This document shows positions 39,801-44,835 of a stretch of DNA of 64,000 nucleotides, piece by piece. The position numbers and the translations under genes were made by a program. The first letter of the stretch is position 1, and each line of letters begins with the position of its first letter. Origin of the DNA: Halichoerus grypus (lineage: Eukaryota > Chordata > Mammalia > Carnivora > Phocidae); contig NC_135715.1 in the NCBI RefSeq assembly GCF_964656455.1, forward strand, positions 167,678,437 to 167,742,436. Direction: 5' to 3'. The notes beneath the pieces were generated by a model. It was given only the letters and a program-made list of their open reading frames with translations. It did not search any database and was not told the DNA's origin.

Positions 39801-42026
39801 TGTAACTTAAAGGGCTATATATAATTGATTAATAAAGTGACATATAGGTAGAAGAAATCACAGGAAGTTACTTGTTCTGATAGTTTTGATAATGCCCAGT
39901 AAATAAACAGAGTAACATTTTGAAAGGCAGCTGTCTAGAAACAAGGCTGTCTAGGAAGTGTTTTTTCCTAATCTGTAGCTTTTAGCTATACACCATTTGT
40001 GTCATTTGAGATTCTGTCTTCTAAATTTTTTCCACCATCAGATTCTTTGTATGCTACTTCCTTTTGCAGTTGATACAAAATATGCCACACTAATTGGAAA
40101 ACAAAAATACTGAAGGTGTTGAATGTGGAATTTTTAATGTGGAACATTTGCATCTGAAAAGGAAATATACCCATAAGGAATGAAATATGGAAAATTTTAA
40201 TAATATTTTTTAAGATTTTATTTATTTATTTGAAAGAGAGTGAGCAAGAGAGAGAGAGAAGGTGCAGGGGGAGGGCAGAGGGAGAAGGAGAAGCAGACGC
40301 CCCACTGAGTGGGGAGCCCAACCTGGGGTTTGATCACAGGACCCCAGGATCATGACCTGAGCCAAAGGCAGACACTTAACTGACTGACCCACCCAGGCGC
40401 CCCAATTATATTTTAATTATATTATGAGGCATTTTTTGTACTTACAAAAATTTTCAAACATAGACAAAAAGTAAAAAGAATGGTCTAACGAATCCCGAAT
40501 ATCTATCACCCATTTGCAATAATGATCAAAATTTCCATAATTGTTTCATCTATCATTTATGCTTTTTAAATGTTTTTAAAACAAATCCCAGACATATATA
40601 CATGTGCCTTTGTGCTGAGACAGCAGGTAGGAAAGTAGGGTAATGGGTGGAAGCGATCAGGGTATTCATAACAGAAGATATGGGAAAGTCATCTGTGACT
40701 TCTCAGTGAGAACCAGGAGTTGGTAACCACAAATGAATGGTGTGAGCAGAAATTAAAGCAAGCTCTAAGTCAGTGATTCTCATCCTAGGGGTATATTCTT
40801 AGGTGTCAGAGGTACATTTCAGAATCATGAGAAGGGGTTTGAGTAGGGTTTTAAAAACAACATTCAACATAATACCCTCAAATAAGAAACAAATTTTAAA
40901 TATATATTAGAAGCTATAGAAAAGTCAGGAGGTATTTAGGCTTTTGAAAATGTACCTAGGGTATAAAAATGATGAAAAACAATGCTTTGTATCATTTTTT
41001 TCTTAATGCGTGATCCTTAGACTTTCTGCATCAATAAATCATAGGGAATGTTTGTTAAAACTTCCATAGTCCCCAGACATGGAATCAAAATCTCTAGTGA
41101 TGAGACTTGACATTCTGTGTTTAATAAGCTCCAGGCTGATTCTTATTCTTAGGCATCATAACTATGGAAAAATAAGGATGTGGAGGGATCAGTGGTTCCC
41201 AAGTCTCTGACCACAGTGCTGGGTAAGGCTGGCTGCATCATTACTTTCTGGGAGGTTTGCAAAGCACAAATTCTTATACTCCACTTTTAAAAATTCTGAT
41301 TCTGAAAGTCTGGATGAAATTCAGGAACTTCCTAGGTAATTCTAATATATAGCCAAGTTTGGAAATCCTGGAATTAAATGACCAAATTCTAAGCTTCTAT
41401 ACAACTCCAATAGTCAATGATTCTTTGTATTGTAACTGAGATATCAAGTTACTGGCCTTGATATCAATTTATGTAACAGATATGAAATTGTAAAATGATT
41501 CCATCTTTAATAAAAATAGAAATTAGTTGTTGATTACAGGAAGAATCATTTTAAATATACTAAGAGCTCTTGCCAGTATTAAAGAGGAGACCTGGTAGCA
41601 AAATGATCAGATCCTCTATTTAAGTATTTATGTAAAATTCTGCATTTGCATATGCCATGTGTCACCAGATTCCCAAAAGTCATGGTGTGTCTAAATCAGG
41701 CATTAGGATGGAAAGGAAGGAGGTGGAGTCAGGGAGAAAGTTTTCAGGCCAACATTACAGAAAACATGTTGTTATAACTTTGAAGCTCTTTTCAATCTGT
41801 GACCTATTATACTGTGTTTCTTTTATTCCTCCACCATGGGAAAAAACCTACAGGTTGCCACAGTTTTGATGACCATCTGTCTTCCAACCAAGATGGTGGA
41901 AAAAGCAAAAACGTGGTGAATCTTGGAGCAATCCGACAAGGCATGAAGCGCTTTCAATTTCTGTTAAACTGCTGTGAGCCAGGGACAATTCCTGATGCAT
42001 CCATCCTAGCAGCTGCATTGGATCTT
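5725..42026 (+). CDS. UNC80: UNC80, NALCN channel complex subunit (partial gene, 15 internal coding exons)
   Basis: UNC80 is a large cytosolic scaffold that pairs with UNC79 and binds the sodium-leak channel NALCN in neurons, supporting its surface delivery and its control by G-protein-coupled receptors and Src kinases. Human biallelic loss causes infantile hypotonia with psychomotor retardation (IHPRF2). What is seen: fifteen exons, each bounded by AG and GT, whose phases fit at all fourteen junctions and give 893 full codons plus one leading base, without stops. The translation matches remembered mammalian UNC80 almost residue for residue over about residues 313-1206 of about 3,250. The family is an all-helical HEAT/armadillo-like solenoid; this part also holds low-complexity stretches that are probably disordered. 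The start codon, promoter and first exons lie left of the window, and the remaining two thirds of the protein lies to the right. No second gene was found inside the introns. Confidence 0.97.
5987..7082 (+). other. UNC80: UNC80 intron, window exons 1-2
   Basis: A 1.1-kb AT-rich intron with canonical GT-AG ends. No repeat family or other element was recognised. Confidence 0.85.
7083..7217 (+). CDS. UNC80: UNC80 window exon 2
   Basis: A 135-bp exon in phase 0 at both ends, so skipping it would keep the reading frame. It codes 45 residues (window codons 88-132) from DLTMKCNEEEKSLSPEAFSK to MNIFKK. It is acidic and serine-rich, probably a linker. The acceptor is TATTAAG and the donor is GTGAGT at 7218. 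Confidence 0.96.
7500..7640 (-). mobile_element. MIR-like fragment
   Basis: Plus-strand text resembles antisense MIR (ATTTTGCACCTAAGAAACTG and flanks). Strongly diverged, low certainty. Confidence 0.35.
7840..8070 (+). mobile_element. MIR
   Basis: Good match in order: TTCAAATTCTTGCCCTGCCA, then TTTCTTCATTTGTAAATTGG, then ATGAGGATTAAGTGAGATAA, then GTGCCTGGCACTTAGTAAGT, ending near AATAAATGTTAATTATT. Confidence 0.85.
8440..8595 (+). mobile_element. MER5-type DNA transposon fossil
   Basis: Contains GAGAATCTCTGGGGAGCC, TGTGCCCAGGCCTGAACC and TTTTAAAAGCTTCCCAAG in the arrangement of the short non-autonomous hAT (Charlie-group) elements. Confidence 0.5.
8791..9180 (+). mobile_element. MER5A-type DNA transposon fossil, interrupted by a SINE
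   Basis: The left part (8791-8922) reads GATTCTCAAATTTTAGC, CAGAATCACCTACAGGGC, TATTAAAACACATACTG and TGAACCTGAGAATTTGTATT. The right part (9124-9180) continues with AGTTTCCCAGTTGACACTGA and GCTGGTCCAGGGACAAGC. Together they follow the MER5A order. The middle is a CanSINE with a 16-bp target-site duplication made of MER5A sequence. Confidence 0.8.
8923..9123 (-). mobile_element. CanSINE (tRNA-derived), minus orientation
   Basis: Poly-T start, CT/GA-rich body and the antisense head GAGCCACCCAGGCGCCC. It is flanked by a perfect 16-bp duplication, GAGAATTTGTATTTCT, at 8907-8922 and 9124-9139. It lies 292 bp before the acceptor of window exon 3. Confidence 0.97.
9416..9632 (+). CDS. UNC80: UNC80 window exon 3
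   Basis: Codes 72 residues (window codons 133-204) plus the first base of a glycine codon. It begins FKSRKEDRERKGSIPFHHTG, then KRRPRRMGVPFLLHEDHLDV, and ends GGWQTTIL. The segment is strongly basic and then serine-rich (SPTRSTFSFGSFSGLG). The acceptor is CATAG at 9411-9415 and the donor is GTGACA at 9633, which is weaker than the GTAAGT consensus. An antisense SINE lies 292 bp upstream. Confidence 0.96.
9633..10497 (+). other. UNC80: UNC80 intron, window exons 3-4
   Basis: An 865-bp intron. Its only recognised element is an antisense CanSINE at 10082-10291 with a 17-bp target-site duplication. Confidence 0.88.
10082..10291 (-). mobile_element. CanSINE (tRNA-derived), minus orientation
   Basis: Poly-T, GA-rich body and antisense tRNA head, flanked by the 17-bp duplication AGATTGGGGCTGATCTT (10067-10083 and 10292-10308, the first sharing its last bases with the T tail). 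It lies 206 bp before window exon 4. Confidence 0.96.
10498..10638 (+). CDS. UNC80: UNC80 window exon 4
   Basis: Two bases complete the split glycine, then window codons 206-251 follow, plus one base of a valine codon. It reads KFTRRGSSDAATEMESLSAR and continues into a Ser/His-rich run (HSHSHHTLVSDLPDHSNSHG). The histidine/serine richness suggests a disordered linker. The acceptor is CATCTCAG and the donor is GTGGGT at 10639. An antisense SINE ends 206 bp upstream. Confidence 0.96.
10639..11680 (+). other. UNC80: UNC80 intron, window exons 4-5
   Basis: A 1.0-kb intron with no recognised repeats. A 10-base palindromic-looking pair (GATCCTACTG / CAGTAGGATC) spans 11382-11403 and may form a small hairpin. 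Confidence 0.85.
11681..11949 (+). CDS. UNC80: UNC80 window exon 5
   Basis: Completes the split valine and codes window codons 253-341: RSQISTITVATFNTTLASFN through YADFFSEHMRKLCNQVPIPE, ending at NGMLDLS. It is highly conserved in the family and reads as ordered solenoid. The acceptor is TTTTTATTAG and the donor is GTAAGA at 11950; it ends in phase 0. An in-frame stop follows in the intron, so the exon cannot extend past the donor. Confidence 0.97.
11950..13058 (+). other. UNC80: UNC80 intron, window exons 5-6
   Basis: A 1.1-kb AT-rich intron ending in a strong polypyrimidine tract. No repeat recognised. Confidence 0.85.
13059..13418 (+). CDS. UNC80: UNC80 window exon 6, with glycine-rich tract
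   Basis: A 360-bp exon, phase 0 at both ends (window codons 342-461). The first 45 or so residues (VVLKAVYLVLNHDISSRICD, then VALNIVECLLQLGVVPCVEK) are two amphipathic helices of the solenoid. A charged KKSENKENE stretch follows, then a low-complexity tract of 24 Gly, 3 Asp and 2 Glu at 13299-13385 ending in ten consecutive glycines, then PYEKNDKNQEK. The acceptor follows a strong pyrimidine tract (TCTTCCCCCTACCCCCAG) and the donor is GTATGA. Being in phase and bearing a likely disordered tract, the exon could tolerate length change in that tract. Confidence 0.97.
13299..13385 (+). repeat. In-frame GGA/GGT trinucleotide tract coding poly-glycine
   Basis: Twenty-nine codons made of GGA, GGT and one GGC, with GAT and GAA interruptions. 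The interruptions and mixed codons limit but do not abolish slippage. A shift of one base would give a poly-glutamate frame on the same strand, and the opposite strand reads as poly-serine/threonine. Only the glycine frame is joined to UNC80 sequence on both sides. Confidence 0.93.
13760..14175. mobile_element. Ancient interspersed repeat with internal AC run (family not certain)
   Basis: Strong resemblance to a mammal-wide repeat: TCATAACAAAATACCATAGA, TTTCTGGAGGCTGGGAAGTC, CTCATGACCTCATCTCATCC, TACCTCCCAAAGGCCATACA, ending TTCAGTCCATAGCAA. The family name is not certain. An AC microsatellite lies inside it. Confidence 0.55.
13956..13985 (+). repeat. AC dinucleotide microsatellite
   Basis: Fifteen uninterrupted AC units, followed by a short GA-rich stretch. 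Confidence 0.95.
14497..14644 (+). mobile_element. CanSINE (tRNA-derived), plus orientation, shortened
   Basis: Begins GGGGCTCCTGGGTGGCTCAG, with a reduced body and an A-rich tail. The flanks AGAATTACCATAGCTT (14481-14496) and AGAACTATCATAGCTT (14645-14660) are a 16-bp duplication with two differences, so it is an older insertion. Confidence 0.9.
15094..15291 (-). mobile_element. CanSINE (tRNA-derived), minus orientation
   Basis: T-tail, AAAGATTTTATTTATTTAT, GA-rich body, and antisense head ending CACCTAGGCATCCC. TCCAATTCT occurs on both flanks as part of a diverged target-site duplication. Confidence 0.93.
16605..16725 (-). mobile_element. MIR-like fragment, minus orientation
   Basis: TATTATTATGATGCCCATTT, GTGGTTAAGTGGCTGGCCCA, AGGTTATGGAGCTAAGATTT: the usual antisense MIR order. 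Confidence 0.7.
16810..17420. repeat. Unclassified repeat-like block
   Basis: Begins near AGTTCCCAGGAAACAGACTC and GTGTGTGCAGGAAGTTTCCT, which recall an old mammalian interspersed repeat that I cannot name. It contains a short duplicated motif TGAACATTCAGTTC at about 17191 and 17212. Confidence 0.35.
18195..18341 (+). CDS. UNC80: UNC80 window exon 7
   Basis: A 147-bp exon, phase 0 at both ends, window codons 462-510: DESTPVSNHRLALTMLIKIV, then KSLGCAYGCGEGHRGLSGDR, ending LRHQVFREN. The first half is a hydrophobic helix. The Cys/Gly-rich GCAYGCGEG loop is distinctive of UNC80. The acceptor is TTTTCTAG and the donor is GTAAGA at 18342. Confidence 0.97.
20065..20186 (+). repeat. GGAA tetranucleotide microsatellite with impure GA-rich end
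   Basis: About sixteen clean GGAA units from 20065, then a mixed purine stretch with GGGA, AGAGAAAG and GGAC variants up to about 20186. The opposite strand reads as a long Phe/Leu/Pro/Ser open frame that is only a by-product of the repeat. Confidence 0.95.
21255..21415 (+). mobile_element. MIR-like fragment
   Basis: GACTCTGACTCCCAATTTTG, CCTTGACTTCTGTGAGCCTC, AGCTTCCTCCATTGTAGTAT in MIR order; diverged. Confidence 0.55.
22297..22444 (+). CDS. UNC80: UNC80 window exon 8
   Basis: Codes 49 residues (window codons 511-559) plus one base of an asparagine codon: AQNCLTKLYKLDKMQFRQTM through NNVVDFLHALLGFCMEPVTD. Entirely helical in character and strongly conserved. The acceptor is CTTCCTTGCAG and the donor is GTAAGT at 22445, a consensus donor. 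Confidence 0.97.
22549..22575 (+). repeat. TG dinucleotide run
   Basis: A TG repeat with a single C interruption at 22561, about 27 bp, 104 bp downstream of the donor of window exon 8. Confidence 0.93.
22785..22855 (-). mobile_element. L2-like 3-prime end fragment
   Basis: TTCATTAGTTCAACAAATAT and CCTATTATGTGCCAGGCACA are the usual antisense L2 3-prime motifs. Confidence 0.55.
22950..23134 (-). mobile_element. CanSINE (tRNA-derived), minus orientation
   Basis: Antisense SINE with T-rich start, GA-rich body, and head GAGCCACCCAGGCGCCCC. GAATTTTTTTT appears on both sides and could be a low-complexity target-site duplication. Confidence 0.94.
24632..24780 (+). CDS. UNC80: UNC80 window exon 9
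   Basis: Completes the split asparagine, then window codons 561-609: KAGFGNNFTTVDNKSTAQNV through EGIIVSAMFKSLITRCASTT and ending HELHSPENL. It ends in phase 0. The acceptor is TTGCATTCCAG and the donor is GTGAGA at 24781. Confidence 0.97.
24781..26958 (+). other. UNC80: UNC80 intron, window exons 9-10
   Basis: A 2.2-kb intron with no clear repeats. It contains a 150-codon plus-strand open frame at 25841-26293 that is not recognised and is probably chance. Confidence 0.82.
26959..27125 (+). CDS. UNC80: UNC80 window exon 10
   Basis: Codes 55 residues (window codons 610-664) plus two bases of an arginine codon: GLYCDIRQLVQFIKEAHGNV, FRRVALSALLDSAEKLAPGK, then a Glu/Ser-rich end (KVEENESESKTAGSK). 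The first part is ordered helix; the end starts a long flexible region. The acceptor is CCAAACAG and the donor is GTTAGA at 27126, with T where consensus has A or G at +3. Confidence 0.96.
27126..27855 (+). other. UNC80: UNC80 intron, window exons 10-11
   Basis: A 730-bp AT-rich intron with nothing recognised. Confidence 0.85.
27856..27954 (+). CDS. UNC80: UNC80 window exon 11
   Basis: A 99-bp exon: one base completes arginine, window codons 666-697 follow, then two bases of histidine. It reads SEAGSIVDKGQVSSAPEECR and SFMSGRPSQTPE. It is rich in Ser and Pro and probably disordered. The acceptor is TTTGCATAG and the donor is GTAAGT at 27955. The length is a multiple of three, so skipping would not shift the frame. 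Confidence 0.95.
28918..29034 (+). mobile_element. L2 3-prime end fragment
   Basis: GAGTCTAGGGACCATGTGAG, TATAGCCCCAATGCTTAGGA and CACTTAATATCTATTTCAGA, ending in GAATGAATGAAT, follow the L2 3-prime order. Confidence 0.55.
30230..30960 (-). mobile_element. Old L1 3-prime region fragment
   Basis: Plus-strand motifs in the order of antisense L1M-type 3-prime sequence: TTTATTTAACATGGTGTTAT, ATTGCTTCCAGTTTTTCAGT, CATTTCCTTGGGATAACTGT, ACCAATTTAATGAGTGAAAA. Diverged and without coding potential. Confidence 0.6.
31070..31190 (-). mobile_element. L2-like fragment
   Basis: TTCATTTATTCAAATATCAT and GTTTATTTAGTGCCAAGAAT resemble the antisense L2 3-prime end. Confidence 0.4.
31522..31730 (+). CDS. UNC80: UNC80 window exon 12, Ser-rich and basic segment
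   Basis: Completes histidine, then window codons 699-767 and one base of glycine: DEQMQGGNLGRKDFWRKMFK, a Ser/Thr/Gln-rich stretch (SQSAASDTSSQSEQDTSECT), then DRRTRSRSRRISLRKKLKLP. The RSRSRRISLRKK cluster is a dense basic patch with RRxS-type basophilic kinase sites. A role in regulation or in membrane or partner contact is inferred only. The acceptor is TTGCTTTCAG and the donor is GTAAAA at 31731. Confidence 0.97.
31731..32886 (+). other. UNC80: UNC80 intron, window exons 12-13
   Basis: A 1.2-kb intron mostly occupied by an antisense L2-like element (about 31868-32645). Confidence 0.82.
31868..32645 (-). mobile_element. L2-like element, long antisense copy
   Basis: Starts with CATT repeats, then TGCTATGTGCATTTATTGTG, GATGCTAGGCATCAGGGATT, GAAGGCTTCCTGGAGGAAGT, CTAAAAGATCACTGCATAGA, CTAGTAGTCCAGGCATAAGT and GTAAAATCAACAGGACTTAT. 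The order matches antisense L2-group sequence. The end lies about 240 bp before window exon 13. Confidence 0.6.
32887..32993 (+). CDS. UNC80: UNC80 window exon 13
   Basis: Completes glycine and codes window codons 769-803: NWLKRSSLSGLADGVEDLLD, ISSVDRLSFIRQSSK. It follows directly on the basic patch and contains another KRSS site. The acceptor is TTAAATAG, preceded by an AT-rich rather than pyrimidine-rich stretch. The donor is GTAAAC at 32994. It ends in phase 0. Confidence 0.96.
33280..33717 (-). mobile_element. 5-prime-inverted, truncated L1 fragment
   Basis: From 33280 to about 33610 the plus strand reads as antisense L1 3-prime UTR (TATAATTAACGGACAGTGTC, CCAGTGCTCATCATGATAAG, GAGTGAAATCATTTGATATT). 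From about 33620 to 33717 the orientation flips and a sense piece of ORF2 appears (CTAGCCCCAGCAATCAGACA region). The flanks 33252-33279 and 33718-33745 are a 28-bp near-duplicate (24 of 28 identical), starting TATTTCCCA and ending TTTTAAC. This is the structure made by twin priming. Confidence 0.85.
33824..33860 (+). repeat. AC dinucleotide microsatellite
   Basis: About eighteen uninterrupted AC units. Confidence 0.95.
34828..34924 (+). CDS. UNC80: UNC80 window exon 14
   Basis: Codes 32 residues (window codons 804-835), VKFTSAVKLSEGGPGSGMEN and GRDEEENFFKRL, plus one base of glycine. It is short, Gly/Glu-rich and probably flexible. The acceptor has a good pyrimidine tract (TTGTCTTTTTTTCTCAG) and the donor is GTAAAT at 34925. 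Confidence 0.96.
35225..35790 (-). mobile_element. CR1/L3-like LINE fossil
   Basis: The plus strand follows the antisense of the amniote CR1/L3 3-prime half: CTTCACAAAGCAACCTGTTC, then TAATTGTTAGAAGGTCTTTT, a CAGTGGTCCCAGTTATG segment, CTAGACCCATCACCACCCGG, AATGTGGAGCTTCAGATGGA, TTTAAGGTTGCATTATCAAG, and TTGGCTTGTACTGAATTTGG. Strongly diverged, no open frame. Confidence 0.5.
36326..36548 (+). mobile_element. CanSINE (tRNA-derived), plus orientation, near full length
   Basis: Complete head GGGCGCCTGGGTGGCTCAGT, GGTCATGATCCTGGAGTCCC, CT-rich body and an AAAT-rich tail. Flanked by the 15-bp perfect duplication AAAAAGTTCCTGTTT (36311-36325 and 36549-36563). It looks like one of the younger copies in the window. 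Confidence 0.97.
37577..37697 (+). repeat. Long CT-rich pyrimidine tract
   Basis: About 120 bases, almost all C and T, made of CCCTCT and TCTC units. Its strong strand asymmetry could support a non-B (triplex-type) structure. It is 4.1 kb from the next exon. Confidence 0.93.
38568..38705 (+). mobile_element. MIR fragment
   Basis: GCAGTGTGGCATAGTGGTAA, CAGGTCTGGATTTGAATCCT and TAATCTGTTTCCTCTTTCTG in MIR order. Confidence 0.75.
38736..38922 (-). mobile_element. CanSINE (tRNA-derived), minus orientation
   Basis: Antisense SINE, head GAGCCACCCAGGCACCCC. ATTCACTTTTT at 38725-38735 and 38926-38936 is a likely target-site duplication. Confidence 0.94.
39454..39640 (+). mobile_element. CanSINE (tRNA-derived), plus orientation
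   Basis: Head GGGGCACCTGGGTGGCTCAG, CT-rich body and AAATAAATAAAATC tail. The flanks share AAGAAT and TATTG, a diverged duplication. Confidence 0.94.
40208..40403 (-). mobile_element. CanSINE (tRNA-derived), minus orientation
   Basis: AAGATTTTATTTATTTATTT, GA-rich body and antisense head ending CACCCAGGCGCCCC. AT-rich flanks are similar but no exact duplication is claimed. Confidence 0.94.
40440..40620 (+). mobile_element. Old L1-like fragment
   Basis: CAAACATAGACAAAAAGTAA, ATCTATCACCCATTTGCAAT, TTGTTTCATCTATCATTTAT and AAACAAATCCCAGACATATA resemble an old L1 3-prime piece. Confidence 0.4.
41010..41160 (+). mobile_element. MER5-like DNA transposon fossil
   Basis: GTGATCCTTAGACTTTCTGC, GTTAAAACTTCCATAGTCCC and GAATCAAAATCTCTAGTGAT follow the layout of MER5-type elements; diverged. 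Confidence 0.45.
41195..41375 (+). mobile_element. MER5-like DNA transposon fossil
   Basis: GTGGTTCCCAAGTCTCTGAC, CTGGCTGCATCATTACTTTC, TTCTGATTCTGAAAGTCTGG and AGCCAAGTTTGGAAATCCTG; matches the general MER5-type order. Confidence 0.45.
41854..42026 (+). CDS. UNC80: UNC80 window exon 15 (last exon in window)
   Basis: Completes glycine and codes window codons 837-893: CHSFDDHLSSNQDGGKSKNV, VNLGAIRQGMKRFQFLLNCC, EPGTIPDASILAAALDL. The second half returns to ordered solenoid. The acceptor is AACCTACAG and the donor is GTAAGT at 42027; it ends in phase 0. The next expected residues (Glu-Ala-Pro-Val-Val type) were not found downstream, so the following intron runs beyond base 64000. Confidence 0.96.
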
Positions 42027-42129
42027 GTAAGTTGTTGGAAAAATTTGTCCACTCTGTACCCCATTACAATTAATACTGCTAATGGGGGAAAGTGTGAATC
42101 CCTAATCCTAACCCTATCTGTGGAGTTAT

Positions 42130-42800
42130 GGGTTTTTTTTAATTCATGCTTTATAGTTTTCAGAGTACAGGTCTTTCACCTCCTTGGTTAAATTTATTAC
42201 TAGGTATTTTATTATTTTTGGTGCAATTATAAATGGGATTTTTTCCTAGTTTCTCTTTCTACTTCATTATTAGTGCATTTTCAGTCTGCAATGCAACAGA
42301 TTTCTGTATATTAATTCTGTATCCTGTGACTTTACTGAATTCATTTATCAGATCTAGTAGGTTTTTGGTGGAGTCTTCAGGGTTTTCTACATATAGTATC
42401 ATGTCATCAGCAAATAGTTTAAGCTTTACTTCTTTCTTACAAATTTGGATGCCTTCTATTTCTTTTTCTTGTCTGATTGCCATGGCTAGGACTTCCAATA
42501 CTGTGTTGAATAAAAGTGATGATAGTGGTCATCTTTGTCTTCTTCTTAATCTTAGAGGAAAAACTCTCAGTTTTTCACCATTGAGTGTGATGTTAGATGT
42601 GGGTTTTTCATATATGGCCTTTATTATGTTGAGGAATATTTCCACTAAATCTACTTTGTTGAGAGTTTTATTTTTTTTTTTATCATGAATGGATGTTGTA
42701 CTTTGCCAAATGCCTTTTCTGCATTTATTGAGATGATTATAGGGTTTTGTGGGGTTATGTTTTTATGTTTGTTTTTCTCAGCATTAATGGTAAAAGGAGG
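42130..42800 (-). mobile_element. L1 ORF2 fragment, antisense, starting about 100 bp after window exon 15
   Basis: A minus-strand open stretch at 42259-42498 codes part of L1 reverse transcriptase including the FADD active-site motif followed by [20 protein letters not shown]. Neighbouring sequence to about 42780 continues the ORF2 antisense pattern in other frames. It is truncated at both ends and broken by frame changes, so it is inactive. Confidence 0.88.
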
Positions 42801-42864
42801 AAGAAAGGTGGTGAGGTGGAAGAAGAAAAGGGAAAAAAATAATAAATATGCACTGGGAAGTAGA

Positions 42865-43105
42865 CTGTATAGCATCATGATTAAAAGGATGGGAGGGCTC
42901 TGGAATCAGACTACCTGGGTTAAAATGACTCTGACATTTACTAGCTGAACCCTTCTATAAAATGAAAGTAGGAGTAGTAATAATAATCCTCTGGCTAGGT
43001 GTGAGAATTAAATGACAAATTAAATGGAAAACCCTCATCAGAGGGCCTGAAATAAGGTAACTGCTCAATAAAGTAGGCCATTATTATTATTTTGTTATTA
43101 TTAGT
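42865..43105 (+). mobile_element. MIR
   Basis: GTATAGCATCATGATTAAAA, GGGCTCTGGAATCAGACTAC, CTGACATTTACTAGCTGAAC, GTGTGAGAATTAAATGACAA and CTGCTCAATAAAGTAGGCCA in MIR order. Confidence 0.8.
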
Positions 43106-44486
43106 TTTATGTCTGTCATGTATTAGTACTTAAACATCTCTGAGTCTTGGTTTAATTATCAATTGGAGGAAAGATATAAAGGAAGGATCATTTGAAGTTA
43201 ATTGCGCAAAAGCATTATATGATATTATACACATGTAAAGGATTAAAAGATATAAAGTAGATCTAGTTTAAAAAGTGTTTCCGTCAGGTAAACTGCTTTG
43301 AACTTAGTGTCTTAGTTTCCTTTATTTACCTCTGGTTTAATAAACTCTTCCTACACTGTATAAATACTGGGTACAAAATACCAGGTAAACATAAAGAATA
43401 AAAGTCTTTTATTTTCTCTTTTAAAAAATAAAAACTAAAATACTCTTTTTTTTTACAACAAAAAACTTTAAGCCTGCCTATAAATGATCCCTTTTCCAGA
43501 TTTTATAGCACATAAATAAGTGACCATTAACCACCCATATTTTACCTTGGAAAATCAACCAAATCTGATAATGTAATTTACATTTTTCTGTGACATTTGC
43601 AGCTTTTGCTCTCAGGACAGTGACCAGCAAGTTATGTGGTTTCTCTTAAGCCTGAAATAGAAATACCACTATAATAACCCAAAATAATGACTTGTTGTGT
43701 AAAATTTTTCAGTCAGTTTCCCATTCCTGGATATTGGCCTTTGTGAATGTTTGTAAATTCCAAAATGTTCAGTGTGTATTGATTTATGCTGTGGTGACTA
43801 TAAAATGTGGGGAATCAAGAGCCCCCAGGAGAGCTGAGGCTGGTGGCAATTAAGCAAAGAACAAATGCCTGTCTAAAGCAAGAGAGTTTGACAAGGCAAG
43901 GAGCCAATCCTTTGTTTTTTAAGTGGGAGAATGGTAACTAGCCTGTCCCTCCTTTGAGTTATGCAATGATTCTTTTTAATCACTATTGACCTATTCCAAA
44001 AGGAGCAGATTAAAATAAATAAATAAATGTAACAAATTCATAAGAAAAGAACAATTGAATATTTAAATAATGGGTAAGTACACGAATAACCAGTTCATCA
44101 AAAATACTTATATGCAATAAAGTATGCCCCATACTATTTGCACTTGAGAAATGCTCATTAACATGTCCATAAATTCCTATATTATAACTATCAAATTTGT
44201 AATGATTAGAAAGTGTTGACAGGTATAAAATAGCAGACACCACTACATGGTGTTGGTTAGTGGTGGAAGCAGCAGGATTTTATTAGAGGATAGGAAGTCA
44301 GAATAACGGGGTAATAGTGGGAGGGCAGTAATGGTGAATAGAGCGATCCTTGGCCCCGCCCTGCATAGTAAGTAATTTTAGAATGGATGTAGTCACAGAG
44401 GAGGGGCAATATCTATGTATTAATTATACCAAATGGCTAGATGATGGAATTTGGAGTCAGTGTAGCTTAGAAGATACTCATCATAT

Positions 44487-44508
44487 AATTAATTAATTAA
44501 TTAATTAA
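44487..44508 (+). repeat. AATT tetranucleotide run
   Basis: About five and a half units of TAAT/AATT, perfectly repeated and self-complementary. Confidence 0.93.
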
Positions 44509-44639
44509 CCCAACCAATATCTATTGAGAGTTTCCCATGTGCCAGCTATTAATAGGTGCAACAAAACTCAAATTGTTTTGAACCTTTCCTTATAAAGATT
44601 AGATTTGCACAGTGATCTATTTTACAGAGTTCTTGGTGC

Positions 44640-44835
44640 ACAGCATTCTAAATGAATGGATAAATGAATGATTAACATTTATTGTGTACCTATTGTTTCC
44701 AAAGGAAAAACAATTGAAGCTCAGAAAGACCAACTAATAGGCCAGGCTACACTGCCAGCAAAGGATAGAGCCAGATTAGACCTCCATCTGGCTTCAAAGA
44801 CCCTATATTGAGTACTCCACCATATTGACTGTCTC
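44640..44835 (-). mobile_element. MIR-like fragment, minus orientation
   Basis: ATTGAAGCTCAGAAAGACCA, GGCCAGGCTACACTGCCAGC, GATAGAGCCAGATTAGACCT resemble antisense MIR. Confidence 0.5.

Larger units (their letters stand above)
34925..41853 (+). other. UNC80: UNC80 intron, window exons 14-15
   Basis: A 6.9-kb intron with a CR1/L3-like fossil, four CanSINEs, a pyrimidine tract at 37577-37697, a MIR piece, an old L1 piece and MER5-like fossils near 41010-41375. The stretches 36600-37570 and 37700-38560 hold nothing recognised. Confidence 0.82.
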
